Shown here piece after piece: positions 45,925 to 59,589 of a stretch of DNA of 64,000 bases. This stretch comes from Doryteuthis pealeii (lineage: Eukaryota; Mollusca; Cephalopoda; Myopsida; Loliginidae): contig CM042157.1 in NCBI GenBank assembly GCA_023376005.1, positions 92,104,436 to 92,168,435 on the forward strand, written 5' to 3'. Position 1 is the first letter of the stretch. Each line of letters opens with the position of its first letter. The notes below the pieces were generated by a model, which saw only the letters and a list, made by a program, of their open reading frames with translations, did no database searches and was not told the DNA's origin. The translations under genes and the position numbers were made by a program.

Positions 45925-46040
45925 GCAACAGGTTGCCCCATTTGTGTGTGTGTGGGGGGGGAGTCTTATCCCTCTCCAGAATTGACGTTGATGTAATCTA
46001 CAGCCTCAGCCAACAGGGTGGAGATATCTTGTTATGAGAA
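45925..46040 (+). repeat. Unclassified repeat, copy 1
   Basis: 'catttggtaaaaaagcaacaggttgcccca', read in pieces, then a G-run, then 'cccctctNNaga' and 'cagccaacagggtgga' are shared with 46,335-46,450. The G-run and later part recur at 51,210-51,310. Confidence 0.6.
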
Positions 46041-46334
46041 AAGTAAATAACAAAAGAAAAAGAAAAAAAAAAAAAAAGGACAGCACCCTGAAACCATGCA
46101 ATAGATTTTACCTCACTCACCAGTTCAAAACCTGAGGCCCTAAATCAGTTTTAATGACATTTTCAGGACTTCATTCATTAAGGACTGAAATTTATAGTGA
46201 AAGCTTATTTTATTTGTTAAAAAAAAAAAAAAATGTCTTTTATCAATTAGGATTGTTGTGTTTTTTCAACCTAAAAATTAGGGACTGGAAGTTTAAGTAA
46301 ATTTATTCTTATCTTAAAACTTACCATTTTTAGT

Positions 46335-46450
46335 CATTTGGTAAAAAGCAACAGGTTACCCCATTGGAGATGGGGGGGGGGGGGTTTACTCCTCTGTATA
46401 GCTGCAGTTAGTATATTCAGCTTTAACTGACAGGGCAGAAATATTTATCT
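46335..46450 (+). repeat. Unclassified repeat, copy 2
   Basis: Same blocks as 45,925-46,040: 'aaaagcaacaggttacccca', a G-run, 'tactcctctgtatagctgca', 'tgacagggcagaaata'. Confidence 0.6.
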
Positions 46451-47040
46451 CAACATGAATTTTATTTTTCAATATCAGTTTTCTTTTTAACTACCACTAC
46501 ATAGGGAAATGCCTACTACAGTAGTGATAGTTTGTATATTTAGCATACTAACCACTGCTACTTCAGAATTACTTATACAAAATATAGTTATATACACAGT
46601 TTAGACTGACACAAAGCCACAAGTAAAGGGCACCCAGTGAGAGTTGAACTCATTATAGTAGTAATGATTTTGTGTGATTGGGGGAAAGTGGCTGTACAGC
46701 TGCTTTCTTGTGTAGTACTATTTCTAGGATTTATTCAAGACAGCATGCAGCATCCTTGTGCAACTCCCATCAAGCTTATTTACCCAACCCATTCATCATA
46801 GGTAGGAGGATGTGACACAGGGTCACAAGTATAGTGCATCCAGCAAGGATTGAACTTGCTTTCTGTCGTAATGGATCTATGAGACTAGCTTGCTAAACCA
46901 TGATGGTTATCCTTATCCTTATGACCCTTATCCTTATTCACTCCAGGTCAGTGGATAAAAGTATCATTTTTTAATTTCTTTTTTAACTATCAGGTTGGTG
47001 CAAAAGTAATGTCTGATTTAAATATCTTTAAATGCTTCTC

Positions 47041-48625
<1,585 letters not shown>

Positions 48626-48628
<3 letters not shown>

Positions 48629-49562
48629 AGGAGAGATTTTGTTCTGTACCTGTTGACGTATAACTCCAAAACGGGACGTAACTCAGATCTAAAATCTTGC
48701 GTACACATTGATATCATTCTAACTAAGAAATACTCCAAATTTGGTTATTGATTTTTACTGATTAAGGGATATAATTAATTAATTAAACCAAGATCAAACG
48801 ATTTTTTTAAATCTATAAAATAGCTGCTACTGCTGATATTCCAGCTACAATCAGCACACAAACCCCACCCTCTTGCCTCTTTGCCTATGTTGAATACTGT
48901 TGTTTATGTAAAAAAGAAAAATGAAAGCTTTTTTATCAATATTTTTACGAATACTTTCATATTTCTTATAATAAAATATATCCATTTTTAATCAGCGAAT
49001 CAAATTTGAATTAATATGTGAATTAGCAATTACAAAAACTGAATGTTAAATAGTCTTTTACACGAAAAAGTTTTTGAAAAAAAATCCTTCAAGCGATTAA
49101 AAAAGGGGATTCTTAGAATAATATGATTAAATATATCCAGTGAAAGTCAAAACGTTTTTGAAAGAAGATATGATATTGTTGTATATACCCCAAATTATTC
49201 ATGATATCCAACACAGATGCTGAAACCTGCAGTATATATGAATATGAACATCAAGTCGCACCAAGAGCACAGATCCCCATGACTCTTCCTCTCCATCTGT
49301 CCCTATCGGTCATCGCTACTAGTAGGTCCAATTGGTGCAGCTGTATAGTAGCACTGACCTGGTTACAGCTTGGAAGAATTTTTATTTTATATCAGTGAGA
49401 TCAGATTTTCAGATGATTGATAATTTGTCTATGGCAGCGCATACCTTTCTTATGTGTATACTGGCATCGCTCTCTGTAGAACTATAGAATATACTAAAAA
49501 ATATCTGACTTATTTTCCATTCTTTGGTTTTTTTATTGTTCTGTTTTTTTGTTTTTTTTCAG
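48626..49562. other. Sequence upstream of the armadillo-like gene, no exon confirmed
   Basis: AT-rich except about 49,205-49,375, which is GC-richer and open (65 codons) but has no recognised motif. It could be a 5' untranslated exon or a repeat. No TATA box or CpG cluster stands out. Confidence 0.4.
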
Positions 49563-49772
49563 TTACAGCGTTCATCAAGCATCCAGTATCATTAAATATG
49601 GCGGTGGAAATCAGCTTTGATGAAGTTTCCAAATTGATTGAAGACTTGAATAATGCAGAAACATATTCAAATGAACAATCAAAAACAAACTTGATTCAAC
49701 TTGATAATATTGTTCAAGATATAGAGAGTAGACCTGAAATTTGTCGACATTTAAGCAAACTTGATTTTGAAG
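49563..49772 (+). CDS. Armadillo-like repeat protein gene, first visible coding exon
   Basis: Acceptor: a T-rich run ending TTTTCAG at 49,562. Donor: GAAG|GTGAGT at 49,773. ATG at 49,598 (context aaatATGg) gives 58 codons plus one base: MAVEISFDEVSKLIEDLNNA..., then SRPEICRHLSKLDFE, an amphipathic helical start. The frame is also open upstream to the acceptor, so translation could begin in an earlier exon. With the next five exons the protein is all-helical and armadillo/HEAT-like. Resemblance to mollusc armadillo proteins that carry C-terminal TIR domains is from memory and unproven; the C-terminus lies outside the window. Confidence 0.75.
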
Positions 49773-50734
49773 GTGAGTGACCACAATTTATTTTCTAATT
49801 TTAGATTGAAAAATCATTTCTTCTATGTAAATATTTGACCAGCTTCATAATTTTTTTCCAATTAGCACTTACTTGTCTCAACTGTTTTCTATATGTCTGG
49901 ACATCACTTCTCAAATATGTGAGTCTCTCACAAATCTGCTCATCTATTAGTAATTTTACAAACACATATATACCAGCAAATCAACTTTGCTTCATACATT
50001 TCATTCACTCTTTTCATCTTCTTGTTTAGTTTACACATTAAATAAAACTGGTTGAGTTCCATGATGATCTTTCATTTTCCTATCTATATTAATTGAAAAA
50101 AAGTTTTAAAATTACAGCAAAAGGTCATCTAAAACCAGATTTTTGAGGAGTACTAATAGCACATGGCAGTATTAAACTAAAAGACTTGGATTTTTGTTTC
50201 TAACAAAGGAATTATATAAATCATGTACCTGATATTTATAGTGGATATTAACTTTGCAACAAAATATTAGTGATTTAAAGAAAATTTTGATTATGGATTT
50301 TTTCAAAATGGTAGAACTAAATGAAATTCCTTTAAAGAGAAAGCATTTAGGTCTCTTAGAATTATATATATATATATATATATATATTGTGTCTGCTGCC
50401 ATGACAGCATTTTTGGGCCTGGTGGAAGTGTAAACTCTGGTTGGAATTTATAAGACAGATAGATAAATATGAATAGGATGTTCTATCTCAGAATTTCCAT
50501 GATATTTCCAGATATAAAGAAAATATTTTGGTGTTTGGTGGCAAAAAGATAGGCATTTTTGAGTGTTAACTTAAAATCTGCTTAATTGGTTCAACCCCTG
50601 TAGGTTATTTAATACCAAATCTTGTTTTTTTGTATATATGATTTGTAAGTGAATAGTTTTGAGGTAAATATTTTTGTTTAATTTTATATACTGGTAGAAA
50701 TGATTTTCATTAACTTGCAAACAGATCTATTTAA

Positions 50735-51205
50735 CCCATAGATGGGACCCTAACATGCTATACTACTCCAGATCAGAGTAGATCTGACTAGGAAGAGGTA
50801 CTTCACACTTCCCAGAAGTCCAGAATTGGAACCTCACCTCAAGATGCAGTTTAGAATCATATGCAAGGCACTAAATTGATAGAAAGAATTTGTATGTTAG
50901 ATTTTCATTAACTTCAGGTGTATTATTTGATTAGAAGAAATAACTTCATGTATATTAATAAACTGGTGGTTGACCCTCAGCCACTGCCTTCTAGCACCTT
51001 CAAGATAAAAAGGAGTTGGGTGTTTGTTTGCCTTAAGAGAAATCTGAAGAATATGGTTGGGACTTAATCACATAGATGCTAGGGCTCAACATAACCAGCC
51101 GATGGATCTCTCTTGCTTTTCTAGTTCAAGTAATGGCTGAAGGTCACAGACTGCTGAGCCACCAGGATCCTGTCCTCAAGCATTATGGATTGCCACCCAT
51201 GATCA
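50735..51205 (+). repeat. Dispersed intronic repeat, copy 1
   Basis: Shares 'agatgggaccctaacatgct', 'tccagaattggaacctcacc', 'gaccctcagccactgccttc' and 'catnaccagccg' with 58,564-58,935. Diverged, non-coding, class unknown. Confidence 0.7.
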
Positions 51206-51209
51206 ACAT

Positions 51210-51310
51210 GTGGTCCCATTGAGGGTGGGGGTCTTACCCCTCTGCAGATGTGCAGTTGTCATATTCTAGTGCTCTAGCTAACAAGGCAGTTAAAAGCTAG
51301 TTATAAAAAG
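51210..51310 (+). repeat. Unclassified repeat, copy 3
   Basis: 'cccattgagggtgggggtct' then 'tacccctctgcagatgtgca' matches the later part of the repeats at 45,925 and 46,335. Confidence 0.55.
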
Positions 51311-51884
51311 TAAAATTTTACTGAAATAGTCATAAAAATATATATATTACTAAATATTCCAGTCCAAAAAAATGAGTGCATTTCTGGAATCCATAGAGGT
51401 AATTTGTCTTAAATTAGCATAAACCTGAGCTAGAAAGTCATTTTAAAGACTGCACCAGAAGTTTGATGATAAATTAGCTGGTAAAAAAGTTTACCATTAA
51501 TTTTTTTTATAAAACTGTTTAGCCATTTCAGTTCAGGGAAGTGTAGTATTATATGCAAATGAGATAGACTATAAAAGTAGTTTGCCTCAGTAGCAAGGCA
51601 GACAGCTACTACCTGTACCTAAAGATAAAGATATGTTCCCAAAATTAATTGATTTCACAGCAAATAATATGCACATGTCCTGTTATAGTAATAATCTTCA
51701 TAAACAGTCAATGTTGTGTAGCATTCTTCACTGTTGTAGAAATAATGACCCAAGTGAGTTGGCAACTTGAATTAAAAAGATGAACAATGGTACTAGTTAA
51801 AATAAAGAATATTTGTGAGTTGTTAAAGAATGGATTATTTTCTTTATTTCATACCATTTTTATTTATAATTTGCCTAGTCTACA

Positions 51885-52122
51885 TACTACAAACATCATT
51901 AGATCCAATGAAAAACAAAGACTTCATACTAAAAATGGCAAGAAACAGGTGATATCCAAAAGAAACTATGCAGATGATCTAGCACTTCTAGAAAATACAC
52001 CTGTACAAGCCAAATCATTGTTGAATAGCCTAGAAAAAGCAGAAACAACTGCTAAACAAAGACTGAGTGTGGCAGCAAGGTGTGCACAGAGGCAGGTGCA
52101 AGCACAACAGTGTTGCCAATAG
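51885..52122 (+). pseudogene. LINE reverse transcriptase fragment in intron 1
   Basis: Reads NYADDLALLENTPVQAKSLLNSLEKAE at about 51,966-52,045. ADD is the RT active-site box of non-LTR retrotransposons, with the usual following helix. The flanks give no further RT motifs, so it is a short truncated relic. Confidence 0.75.
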
Positions 52123-52250
52123 CCACATGACCAGTTTCTCTGCATTCCTACAATGATTTGGAGACCTTACTTTTGGGATTACCCTTGTAAATGTATTAAC
52201 CTTTGTTAATATAAATACTATATCATTTCTATTTTTTTTTTAAATTTCAG

Positions 52251-52375
52251 TATTAGTCAAAAAAATGCTGGATGACTTAAAATATGAGAATGAAAACATT
52301 GAGATCTGGTTGTCTCTTGGACTGATATATGGCATATTACTTAATTCTACTGACCTGGATGCTGTACTTTGTTCT
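52251..52375 (+). CDS. Armadillo-like repeat protein gene, exon 2
   Basis: Acceptor TTTTTTTTTAAATTTCAG, donor TCT|GTAAGT. With one base from exon 1 it gives 42 codons: VLVKKMLDDLKYENENIEIW, then LSLGLIYGILLNSTDLDAVLCS. It ends in phase 0. The helix pattern with a buried LGLIYGILLN segment fits an armadillo repeat. Confidence 0.8.
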
Positions 52376-53117
52376 GTAAGTAAATCTGTTTTCATAATAA
52401 AAAATTTAGTATGAGTATGGCTCTAGTATCTTTATTCTTTGATATAAACAAGTTATAATTATATAAGCCTACTCAAGTTAGGTGTGTATGCATAGCCTTT
52501 ATAAGATTTGTAGGCCATAATCACTTAATAATATAAAGAGGAGTCAGAGTTGAAGGTTTTATGTTATAACTCCACAGCGCTGTATTCTTTCAAGTTATAT
52601 ATGTAATAGTTTTATTTTTATCAGTAATGTTTGTATGGGGGTGGGGGGTGGCAAGGGATCACAACAACAAAATAGGGATGCTGATTATTGAGGTGGACTG
52701 TCTGGCAGACATCTTTTTTAGGGGAAGCAAACAAACAGTGGCAGTGTTCATCATGTGATAAAAAAAAAAGACTGAATCAATGACACAATACAAACATTTT
52801 TTGAAAGATAGAGAATTATTATTTATTTCTATAAGGTTTATTGGAAAGGTGGAATTTCAAGTTCCTTGAGATAAAGGTTTAAAGCAAGTATTAGTATGCT
52901 TAGTGGCAGGGGAAATATTTAGTTGAGTCCCCACTCTCTAAGGACCAATATTAGCATTAGTATATCTATGATATACCAACACTGATAAAAACAGAAGGAA
53001 AAACAAAATAAACTCAATTACACAAACACTTGATATTTTATATATACAATATACATGCAGGTGGCCTTACAAGGCAAGAATGCACTAATGTGTCCCATGG
53101 TAGAATTATACACATAT

Positions 53118-53413
53118 TGTGGAGGTGCATGGTGTAATGGTTATCATCATAGGAAATGAATTCTGTGACCCAAGTTCAAATATTGGATGAGGCTGTTTGT
53201 ATTTCATGTCACGGTAATACCCTTGGGAAATGTATGAATCCAACTATCCTCCCTCCAGCTATGAGTAAATATTAGGGAAGTCTGGGCTCTTTAATTTTAG
53301 TTAGACCACCAGTCTAGGAGAAGGAAAACTCTAAATTCAAACCTGTCAAACTCCACTTAAGAAATTGACTATGTGTCACATACTACTCATGTGGAGGGGT
53401 TGGTGCATATATA
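53118..53413 (+). mobile_element. tRNA-derived SINE in intron 2
   Basis: A diverged copy of the 17,701-17,977 family: A box GCATGGTGTAATGGTTAT, B box AAGTTCAAATAT, body blocks 'aatacccttgggaaatgtat' and 'cagtctaggagaaggaaaac', and the same end 'gtggaggggttggtgc' at (TA)n. Confidence 0.88.
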
Positions 53414-54391
53414 TTGTAGAAGGAGTACAAAAAGAAACCTTATTTGACGAGTGTAGGTAATATAGCCATGTAGCCCTTGCCATTCCTTGACCGTGACAAA
53501 GACAATATGTCTATTTGAGGATCCAAAGCCAATAGGTCAAGAAGGGGTTTCTGAGATTGTCATAAGACACTCTATGGATCTCTAAAAGACATGTAAATTA
53601 TCTAAGAGTAATAGTTATCTATTGTTTCCCTACACCAGCTATATGTTTTACATTTGGGTCTTTGTAATTTCTGGTACTGCTTGAATATTCCAGTGGAATT
53701 ATTTGAGTGACCTAACAAGAAGTAAAGAAATACAGACAATATAAATAAATCTAACAGTACAAACAGCACAGTTCCAAAGAAAACCTCTTTCTTTTTTTAA
53801 AGAATTACCAAGAGCTGATTCTAACAAAACATTTAAAGAAAAAGTTAGATGAAAACTACACAAGAATACTGCATGCTAACTTAAACAAATCTTGGAAGCA
53901 GTTTTATGGCCACTTGCTTCTTATCATACAAACCATCTAAGATATTAAAAAAAAGACATGTTCGACACTGGAAAAGCCACAACAGACTCATAAGTGACAT
54001 TTTCCTATGGACATGCTGGTGTAGATTGACCAGCAAAAACTTTACATCAATCAGATCTGTGTGAATTCTGCATGCCCTGTAGAAGACCTGCCAGGAGCTA
54101 TATCTAATAGGAATGGGTGGTGAGAGAGAGTCATGGGTATCTATGCTGTCAGCATGACCTAATAATGATGATGATTTCAAACAGGAATTTGTTTAAGATT
54201 AGTTTGTACATAGAACTTACAATTTATGTCATTTTGCTTAATGAATATTTTGATAATGTTTAGTATTAAAAACATACTAGGAAGAGTCAAAAGTTGTGCG
54301 ATATTTTGCTATGTGCTAGTTTAGTTTCTTTGTTTAATGGCATATCAACCTTTGTGGGTTATTTAATAGAGGATACTTTTATATTTTTCAG

Positions 54392-54469
54392 AAATATATA
54401 GACGTTGGTGTGGTTGAATTTGCAAAAACGTTGTGCTGTTATATTGAAGCCTTGCCTGAAAAATCTGAG
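54392..54469 (+). CDS. Armadillo-like repeat protein gene, exon 3
   Basis: Acceptor TATATTTTTCAG, donor GAG|GTAAAT. 26 codons in phase 0: KYIDVGVVEFAKTLCCYIEA then LPEKSE. Short but bounded by good sites and in phase with exons 2 and 4. Confidence 0.78.
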
Positions 54470-55288
54470 GTAAATATTTCTGATGATTTAATTAGTTCAA
54501 ACAAATCTTGGATTGTATTTTTGTTAATTTTTGCTTGCAGTAATTATTGTAATTAGCAAGAACCATGGAAATTCCATGGTAGTTCATGATAAATATTATC
54601 TTACATGTCTCTGCTCTAATTCTACCTTTGCCTATATCTCCTCATTTTCTACCTGTATCCTGAGAAAAAAATTTAAAGGAAAATGTGTTGCATCATTTTC
54701 TTTTCACTCTTTGATTTATTTATTTCACTGAAATAACATCAGAGATAAATCATTGTAGATTTCTATTTGTATTTAACTATTTCCAACTCTTAGCATAAGC
54801 TGTCATAACATAACTGACATTCTCCTGCTGTTTATTTCTTTTTTTCATTCTGTTCTTTTTCTTTGATTCACATTAATGTTGGCCTTTTTAATGGAATGAT
54901 CCATTATTTATCCGAGATTGCATCATTTTCTTTCACACTTTTTTCACATTAATTTGTAAAATAGACTTTCCAAATAATGAATATAAAAAAAAAGGATGTA
55001 TTTAATTTATTCTAAAGATTGCAGCTTCATCCATCCAATACATTTTCAATTAAAAAATACCCCACACCTGCAAAACAAATTTACATGAAATATATTTTTT
55101 GAAATAACATTAAAAAATACATTAAAAAAAAAATCTTTCCTGGTTACAAACGTTTAAAATACACTATTATTAGAATTTTTATACAGAACTTTTTTCTTCT
55201 TTCCTCTATTTATCGCAAATCTAAGTCATTTTTTCACATCCACAATCAATTACTTCCTCTTTCAGTTATTCTTTGCAATGAACGGATG

Positions 55289-55660
55289 TTATTTTTTTAT
55301 TATTTGGCCTTTGATTCGCATCCACTTGGTCATCTTGATTGTGGATGAAGCCAGGAAACCTCTACAACCAATTTCTATTGGCAGAATATAACTTACCCAA
55401 CCCTTTGATTTTATTTCTGTTCTGATCTCTGAATATCTTAATTTGTTTCTTTTGTGTGCCTTATCTACCAATGTTTTTCAAGGTACTACCAATTCTACAA
55501 TAATTAAGATTTTCTTTGATGCTGATCACATTATGAAATTTGGTCTTAGTGTGGTCATTAATATTTCTAGAGGAAATAACTGTCTTCTATTGAGTTTGAC
55601 TAGCATTTTCCAGTCTCTAGCTTGCACCAACAGCCCAGTATCTTCACTATTGGAATTGTT
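55289..55660 (-). pseudogene. LINE C-terminal endonuclease-like fragment in intron 3
   Basis: The minus strand reads RPNFIM then SASKKILIIVELVVPWKT, then AHKRNKLRYSEI and LPIEIGCRGFLASST. Arg-Pro-x followed by about 14 residues and Glu resembles the R/KPD-X12-14-E signature of restriction-like endonucleases in R2-type LINEs, although here the Asp is Asn. Frame breaks are present. Related to 59,781-60,120. Confidence 0.6.
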
Positions 55661-55693
55661 TCTTACATACATATATATGTGTGTGTGTGTGTG

Positions 55694-56302
55694 TAATATA
55701 GTGAAAAATTGAAAAACACAAGTTCATAAAATGAGTGATGTTTATTTTGCCAATGATGCAGTGTTTTCGATCTGTTTCAATAGATCTTCTTCAGGGCTTT
55801 TGTTAATTTGAGGAAAAATAAATTTATCACAGAGAATAAGAAGACTGTGAGAGTCTTTTGTTTTGTCGGTCAATCTATTTTAAAATGTCGAATGAAAAAC
55901 TAGCGTTCTTTGGATATTTGAAATTATGAGGAATGCTAAGACGACAGTTGTAAAGTGACATAGATGTGTGTGTGAGTGAGTGTGTATGGAAATGTGCTTT
56001 CACACACAACACACACAACGTAAGGTAGCATCTATGTCACTTTACAACTGTCGTCTTAGCATTCCTCATAATTTCAAATATCCAAAGAACGCTAGTTTTT
56101 CATTCAATATTCTAAAATAGATTGATCGACAAAACAAAAAGACTCTCACAGTATTCTTATTCTCTGTGATAAATTTATTTTTCCTCAAATTAACAAAAGC
56201 CCTGATAAAGATCTATTGAAACAGATCAAAACACTGCAGTATTAGTGAAATAAACATCACTCATTTTATGAACTTGTGTTTTTTCAATTTTTCACTATAT
56301 TA
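55694..56302. mobile_element. Foldback element in intron 3
   Basis: Arms are about 280 bp: 'taatatagtgaaaaattgaa' at 55,694 pairs with its inverse ending 56,302, and 'gtcactttacaactgtcgtc' near 56,036 pairs with the left half. The loop is a TG/CA-rich stretch at about 55,966-56,030. (GT)n precedes it and (CA)n follows. Arms differ by several substitutions, so it is older than the large palindrome. Confidence 0.82.
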
Positions 56303-56473
56303 CATACTATTGGATTCGCTTCCATTTTCACACACACACACACACACACTTATATATATATATATATATATATTATTTATATATATAGTGAGAATTTTAC
56401 TAATATATAGATCATTTACACAAACACACACATCCTTCCATTGAATGTGATCTACAATCCTTTTCTTTTTCAG

Positions 56474-56565
56474 GGTATATTTAAAATCCTTGGTCTATCT
56501 GTAGGGACCCTTTCTAACATTTCTCGTGTGTTCCTATCAAAGAAAAATGTGGAGGCAGTGTGGAT
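56474..56565 (+). CDS. Armadillo-like repeat protein gene, exon 4
   Basis: Acceptor CCTTTTCTTTTTCAG, donor GGAT|GTAAGT. 30 codons plus two bases: GIFKILGLSVGTLSNISRVF then LSKKNVEAVW. LGLSVGTLSNIS is the most armadillo-like helix in the gene. It ends in phase 2, which does not match the next exon. Confidence 0.8.
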
Positions 56566-56809
56566 GTAAGTACTTTTGCATCACAATTTAAATAATAACA
56601 GGAGTAGAAATAAGACAATTAGGAATTATATTGTAAATATTTATGTCATTACCTTAGTATTGAATTGATAATGAATTAGCTGTGATAGATTTGACAAATA
56701 TCTAATAATCTAATTAAAGGGTTGAATGAGATCTTCTGTAAACCTCCTCTAAATGAAGCCCTGTTATAAGAATAGTGGGTATTAGTTTATAACCAACACT
56801 AAGTCCTTA

Positions 56810-56950
56810 TAATGCATTTGTGAATCCATGGATACATTAACACTGAACATTTAGTAAGGAAAGACAAACATCTAACTCACATTAGAATGCACATATGAAT
56901 GTTTGATATACATAGCATGTATATCATATGTTCCCAAACAGGGTAATTAT
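56810..56950. repeat. Diverged relative of the 130-bp palindrome-arm repeat
   Basis: 'cttataatgcat', 'aacactgaacatttagtaag' and 'gaaagacaaa' correspond to blocks of 15,505-15,768 in the same order. Confidence 0.5.
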
Positions 56951-56984
56951 ACATAATGTTCTATCAACGAACAGTGTAATGAAG

Positions 56985-57175
56985 AGGTTCCAAAAATGGT
57001 TAAAAAAGATCTGTTTTTTCATGGTTTTAATGGCAAGGTGGAATAAGTGCTATGCTGAAGAACTGCTTAATGCAATAAAAAACTTCCCTATCCCAAAGAA
57101 CATAACTGACGCAAGATCCTGGTTTGGGTTGGTTAATCAGGTGGCATAGGCATACTTGCTAAGCCCCATAATAGC
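56985..57175 (+). pseudogene. Ty3/gypsy Pol fragment in intron 4
   Basis: Reads CYAEELLNAIKNFPIPKNIT then DARSWFGLVNQVA, typical of the RT thumb and connection region of Ty3/gypsy Pol ('I..FP.P.N.TD.RS.FGLVNQ'). Only about 60 residues remain. No LTR seen. Confidence 0.75.
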
Positions 57176-58560
57176 TCTTGCATAATTAGCTGATGATGTG
57201 ATGTCATGTATTTATAAATAAATATGACTTAGTTTCGAAAATAAAAACTATCAATACATTAAATAACTACAAATAAAAAATCTGAAAAAGAAAAAAAAAA
57301 GAAAAAAAAAGATATTTTAAAAGGGAAAGGTAAAATATTTACATTTACTTGTCGATAAAAAAAATTTGGGGGTGGCTGTAAAATATCACTTTCTTATCGC
57401 ATTAACTCTTTGATTTTAATACCTTCAAACCACTAAAAAACAGTTATTTGTCAATAAAAATGCTTTCAAACTGCTAAAAATAAACATTTTAAAGAGGAGG
57501 TGGGGGGATAAAATATTTACATTTACTTGTTGAGAAAAGAATTGTGGTGGGGGGAGAAATATTGCTTTCATATCGCTTTAACTTGTTGGGTAAAACACCT
57601 TCAAACAGCTAAGGAGTTCATAACTAGCATAGTTCACATTTTGAGCAGGCACCACTCAGCATTTTTTAGTGTAGGAGGCCAGGATGCACCAATCTGCAAT
57701 TTACCAAACAAACAAATATTGAAAAGGTCCTAAATATGTATTTAGAACTGGATTAAAGAACTGAATCATTAACAGAAGTTTACTACCCAGGTTTCACCAA
57801 AAAGGTTCTTGAAAAAAAGAACTCATTTTCTTTTGCATTTTTATGCTCCCTATTCTAATCAGATAGGTTTTGGATGTTGAGTTGACTACTTCAAGCCTAT
57901 TTGACCATTAGAGTGGAGTAGATGCAGTGCTTATGGTTATCAAACAAGATAGATAAATTTTGAATCTTTTGAAAATTGCCCCTTAGAGTGTTTTTTTAAA
58001 GAGTTTTTTTTTTACTGTTAATTTTTCAAAAGTATATTAGTTAAAACAATTTGTTCTAACTTATTTTGAAAAAAATTAGCATTGAGATAAGATAACAATT
58101 TTTGCCAAACTTGTAACAAATTCAATTTCAAATGGGAAAAAAAAAAAAAAAAAAAAAAAAAATTGGAAAAAACTCAAAATGCAGAAATTTTTGGAAATTC
58201 CCTAAAATTTTTAATGGTCATAAAATAAAAATGATTAATGCTATTGTGCTGCAATTTTCAGAATTTATTTCTCCCATGAATACAAACAATTGGTGAAATT
58301 TTGAAAAAGATTTGAGGACCTTTGATGAAATTGGTTTGAATGACAATCTCATGGAATTTTAAATATTACCATAAATAATAAATAATGCATGCACAATCTT
58401 ATTTATCATCAAATTTTAGTTTTTGAAGTAATTAAGTGGTTGGTTGGATTTTATGGCATAACAACTCTTGGGTTATTTTATGCAGATGTTTTAGTTTTAT
58501 TCATTCTTGTTTAGTATTCAAATTTTAGTTTTGAACACATTTTTTAAAACTAATTTCTTA
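57176..58560. other. Intron 4, AT-rich, no other feature recognised
   Basis: Homopolymer runs, including poly-A at 58,137-58,161. No coding or repeat family identified. Confidence 0.5.
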
Positions 58561-58563
58561 TCT

Positions 58564-58935
58564 AGATGGGAGCCTAACAGGTACTACCACTCTGGGTTGG
58601 AGTGGACCTGGGAGTAATGGCAATGAAAGGGTACTCCACATTCTCCCGATCTCCAGAATTGTAACCTCACCACTAGATGCAGTTTAACATCCTACCATAG
58701 ACACTAAGACCCTCAGCCACTGCCTTCTAATGCATATATGATCAAAATGGTCGGTGGGGTTGTTATAAGAGCAATATGGAAAGGACAATCAAATATGTGC
58801 TAGGTCTTGACATGACCAGCCGGCTGATCAGAGGTGTCTCTCCGACTGTCTGTCTAGCCCAAATAAGGACCAGAGTGGAGTGTTAAATGACTTCTCTGCT
58901 ACCAAGATTCCATACTTAAGCAATAGTTAATTGGT
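58564..58935 (+). repeat. Dispersed intronic repeat, copy 2
   Basis: Matches 50,735-51,205 through 'agatgggagcctaaca', 'gaccctcagccactgccttc' and 'gacatgaccagccggctgat'. Non-coding. Confidence 0.7.
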
Positions 58936-58993
58936 TCTAGATTTGTATATTTTAAATGCAATATTTTAATTTCATTTCTCTTTCTTTAATCAG

Positions 58994-59105
58994 TGGCTCA
59001 TTCCTATGCTGAGCATAAAAACAGATGACATCAATATCTCTTCTATAATGCTTTTGTCACACTTGGTGGATGACAATAAGAATGAAGTCTTATTAGATGA
59101 CATAG
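58994..59105 (+). CDS. Armadillo-like repeat protein gene, exon 5 (phase mismatch with exon 4)
   Basis: Acceptor TTTCTTTAATCAG, donor ATAG|GTAAGT. In the open frame it reads WLIPMLSIKTDDINISSIML then LSHLVDDNKNEVLLDDI plus one base. That needs phase 0 at its start, but exon 4 ends in phase 2. Joining them directly gives a stop after six codons. Either one base is missing from the sequence or a small exon lies between. The protein pattern clearly continues the helical repeats. Confidence 0.75.
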
Positions 59106-59118
59106 GTAAGTGAGGAAA

Positions 59119-59122
<4 letters not shown>

Positions 59123-59170
<48 letters not shown>
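59123..59170. repeat. (TA)n microsatellite next to exon 5
   Basis: About 24 TA units starting 18 bp after the exon 5 donor site. Confidence 0.95.
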
Positions 59171-59173
<3 letters not shown>

Positions 59174-59589
59174 TGTTTTTATAATTAAATTGCTTTTAGT
59201 TTCTTAAATGCTTATTAATGAAAAAAGAATAATATAAACAAGCAAGACCTGTGGAGATACCATAGTAGGATATTTTAATTGTTACAATGTTTGTTATGTA
59301 TACTTTAACAGCTATTGCAAAATAGTTCAATATGTAAGAAGTATAATAATTTTGATTTAACTTTTTCTTTCTCACTACTTCCATCCATGTTTTCATTCCA
59401 TTGAAACAGATTACTGTTATCACTTCTGCTCATGCTCTCTCTTGTACCTCAATGTATCACAGTTCAACATTCTCATCCTTTTACCAACTCATCTATGAAG
59501 CTTTTCTAGATCGATTGTGTGTGTGTGTGTGTGTTTTTAAAGTGAGACACATGTAGCAAATTAATATAATTAATAATCTTCATACAATG

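Larger units (their letters stand above)
43456..47040. other. AT-rich intergenic sequence with old repeat fragments, no gene seen
   Basis: Mostly A/T runs. Degraded SINE-like blocks in minus orientation occur at about 46,570-46,640 ('gggcacccagtgagagttga') and 46,800-46,905. Two copies of an unclassified repeat are listed separately. I found no exon with good splice sites and family motifs. Confidence 0.5.
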
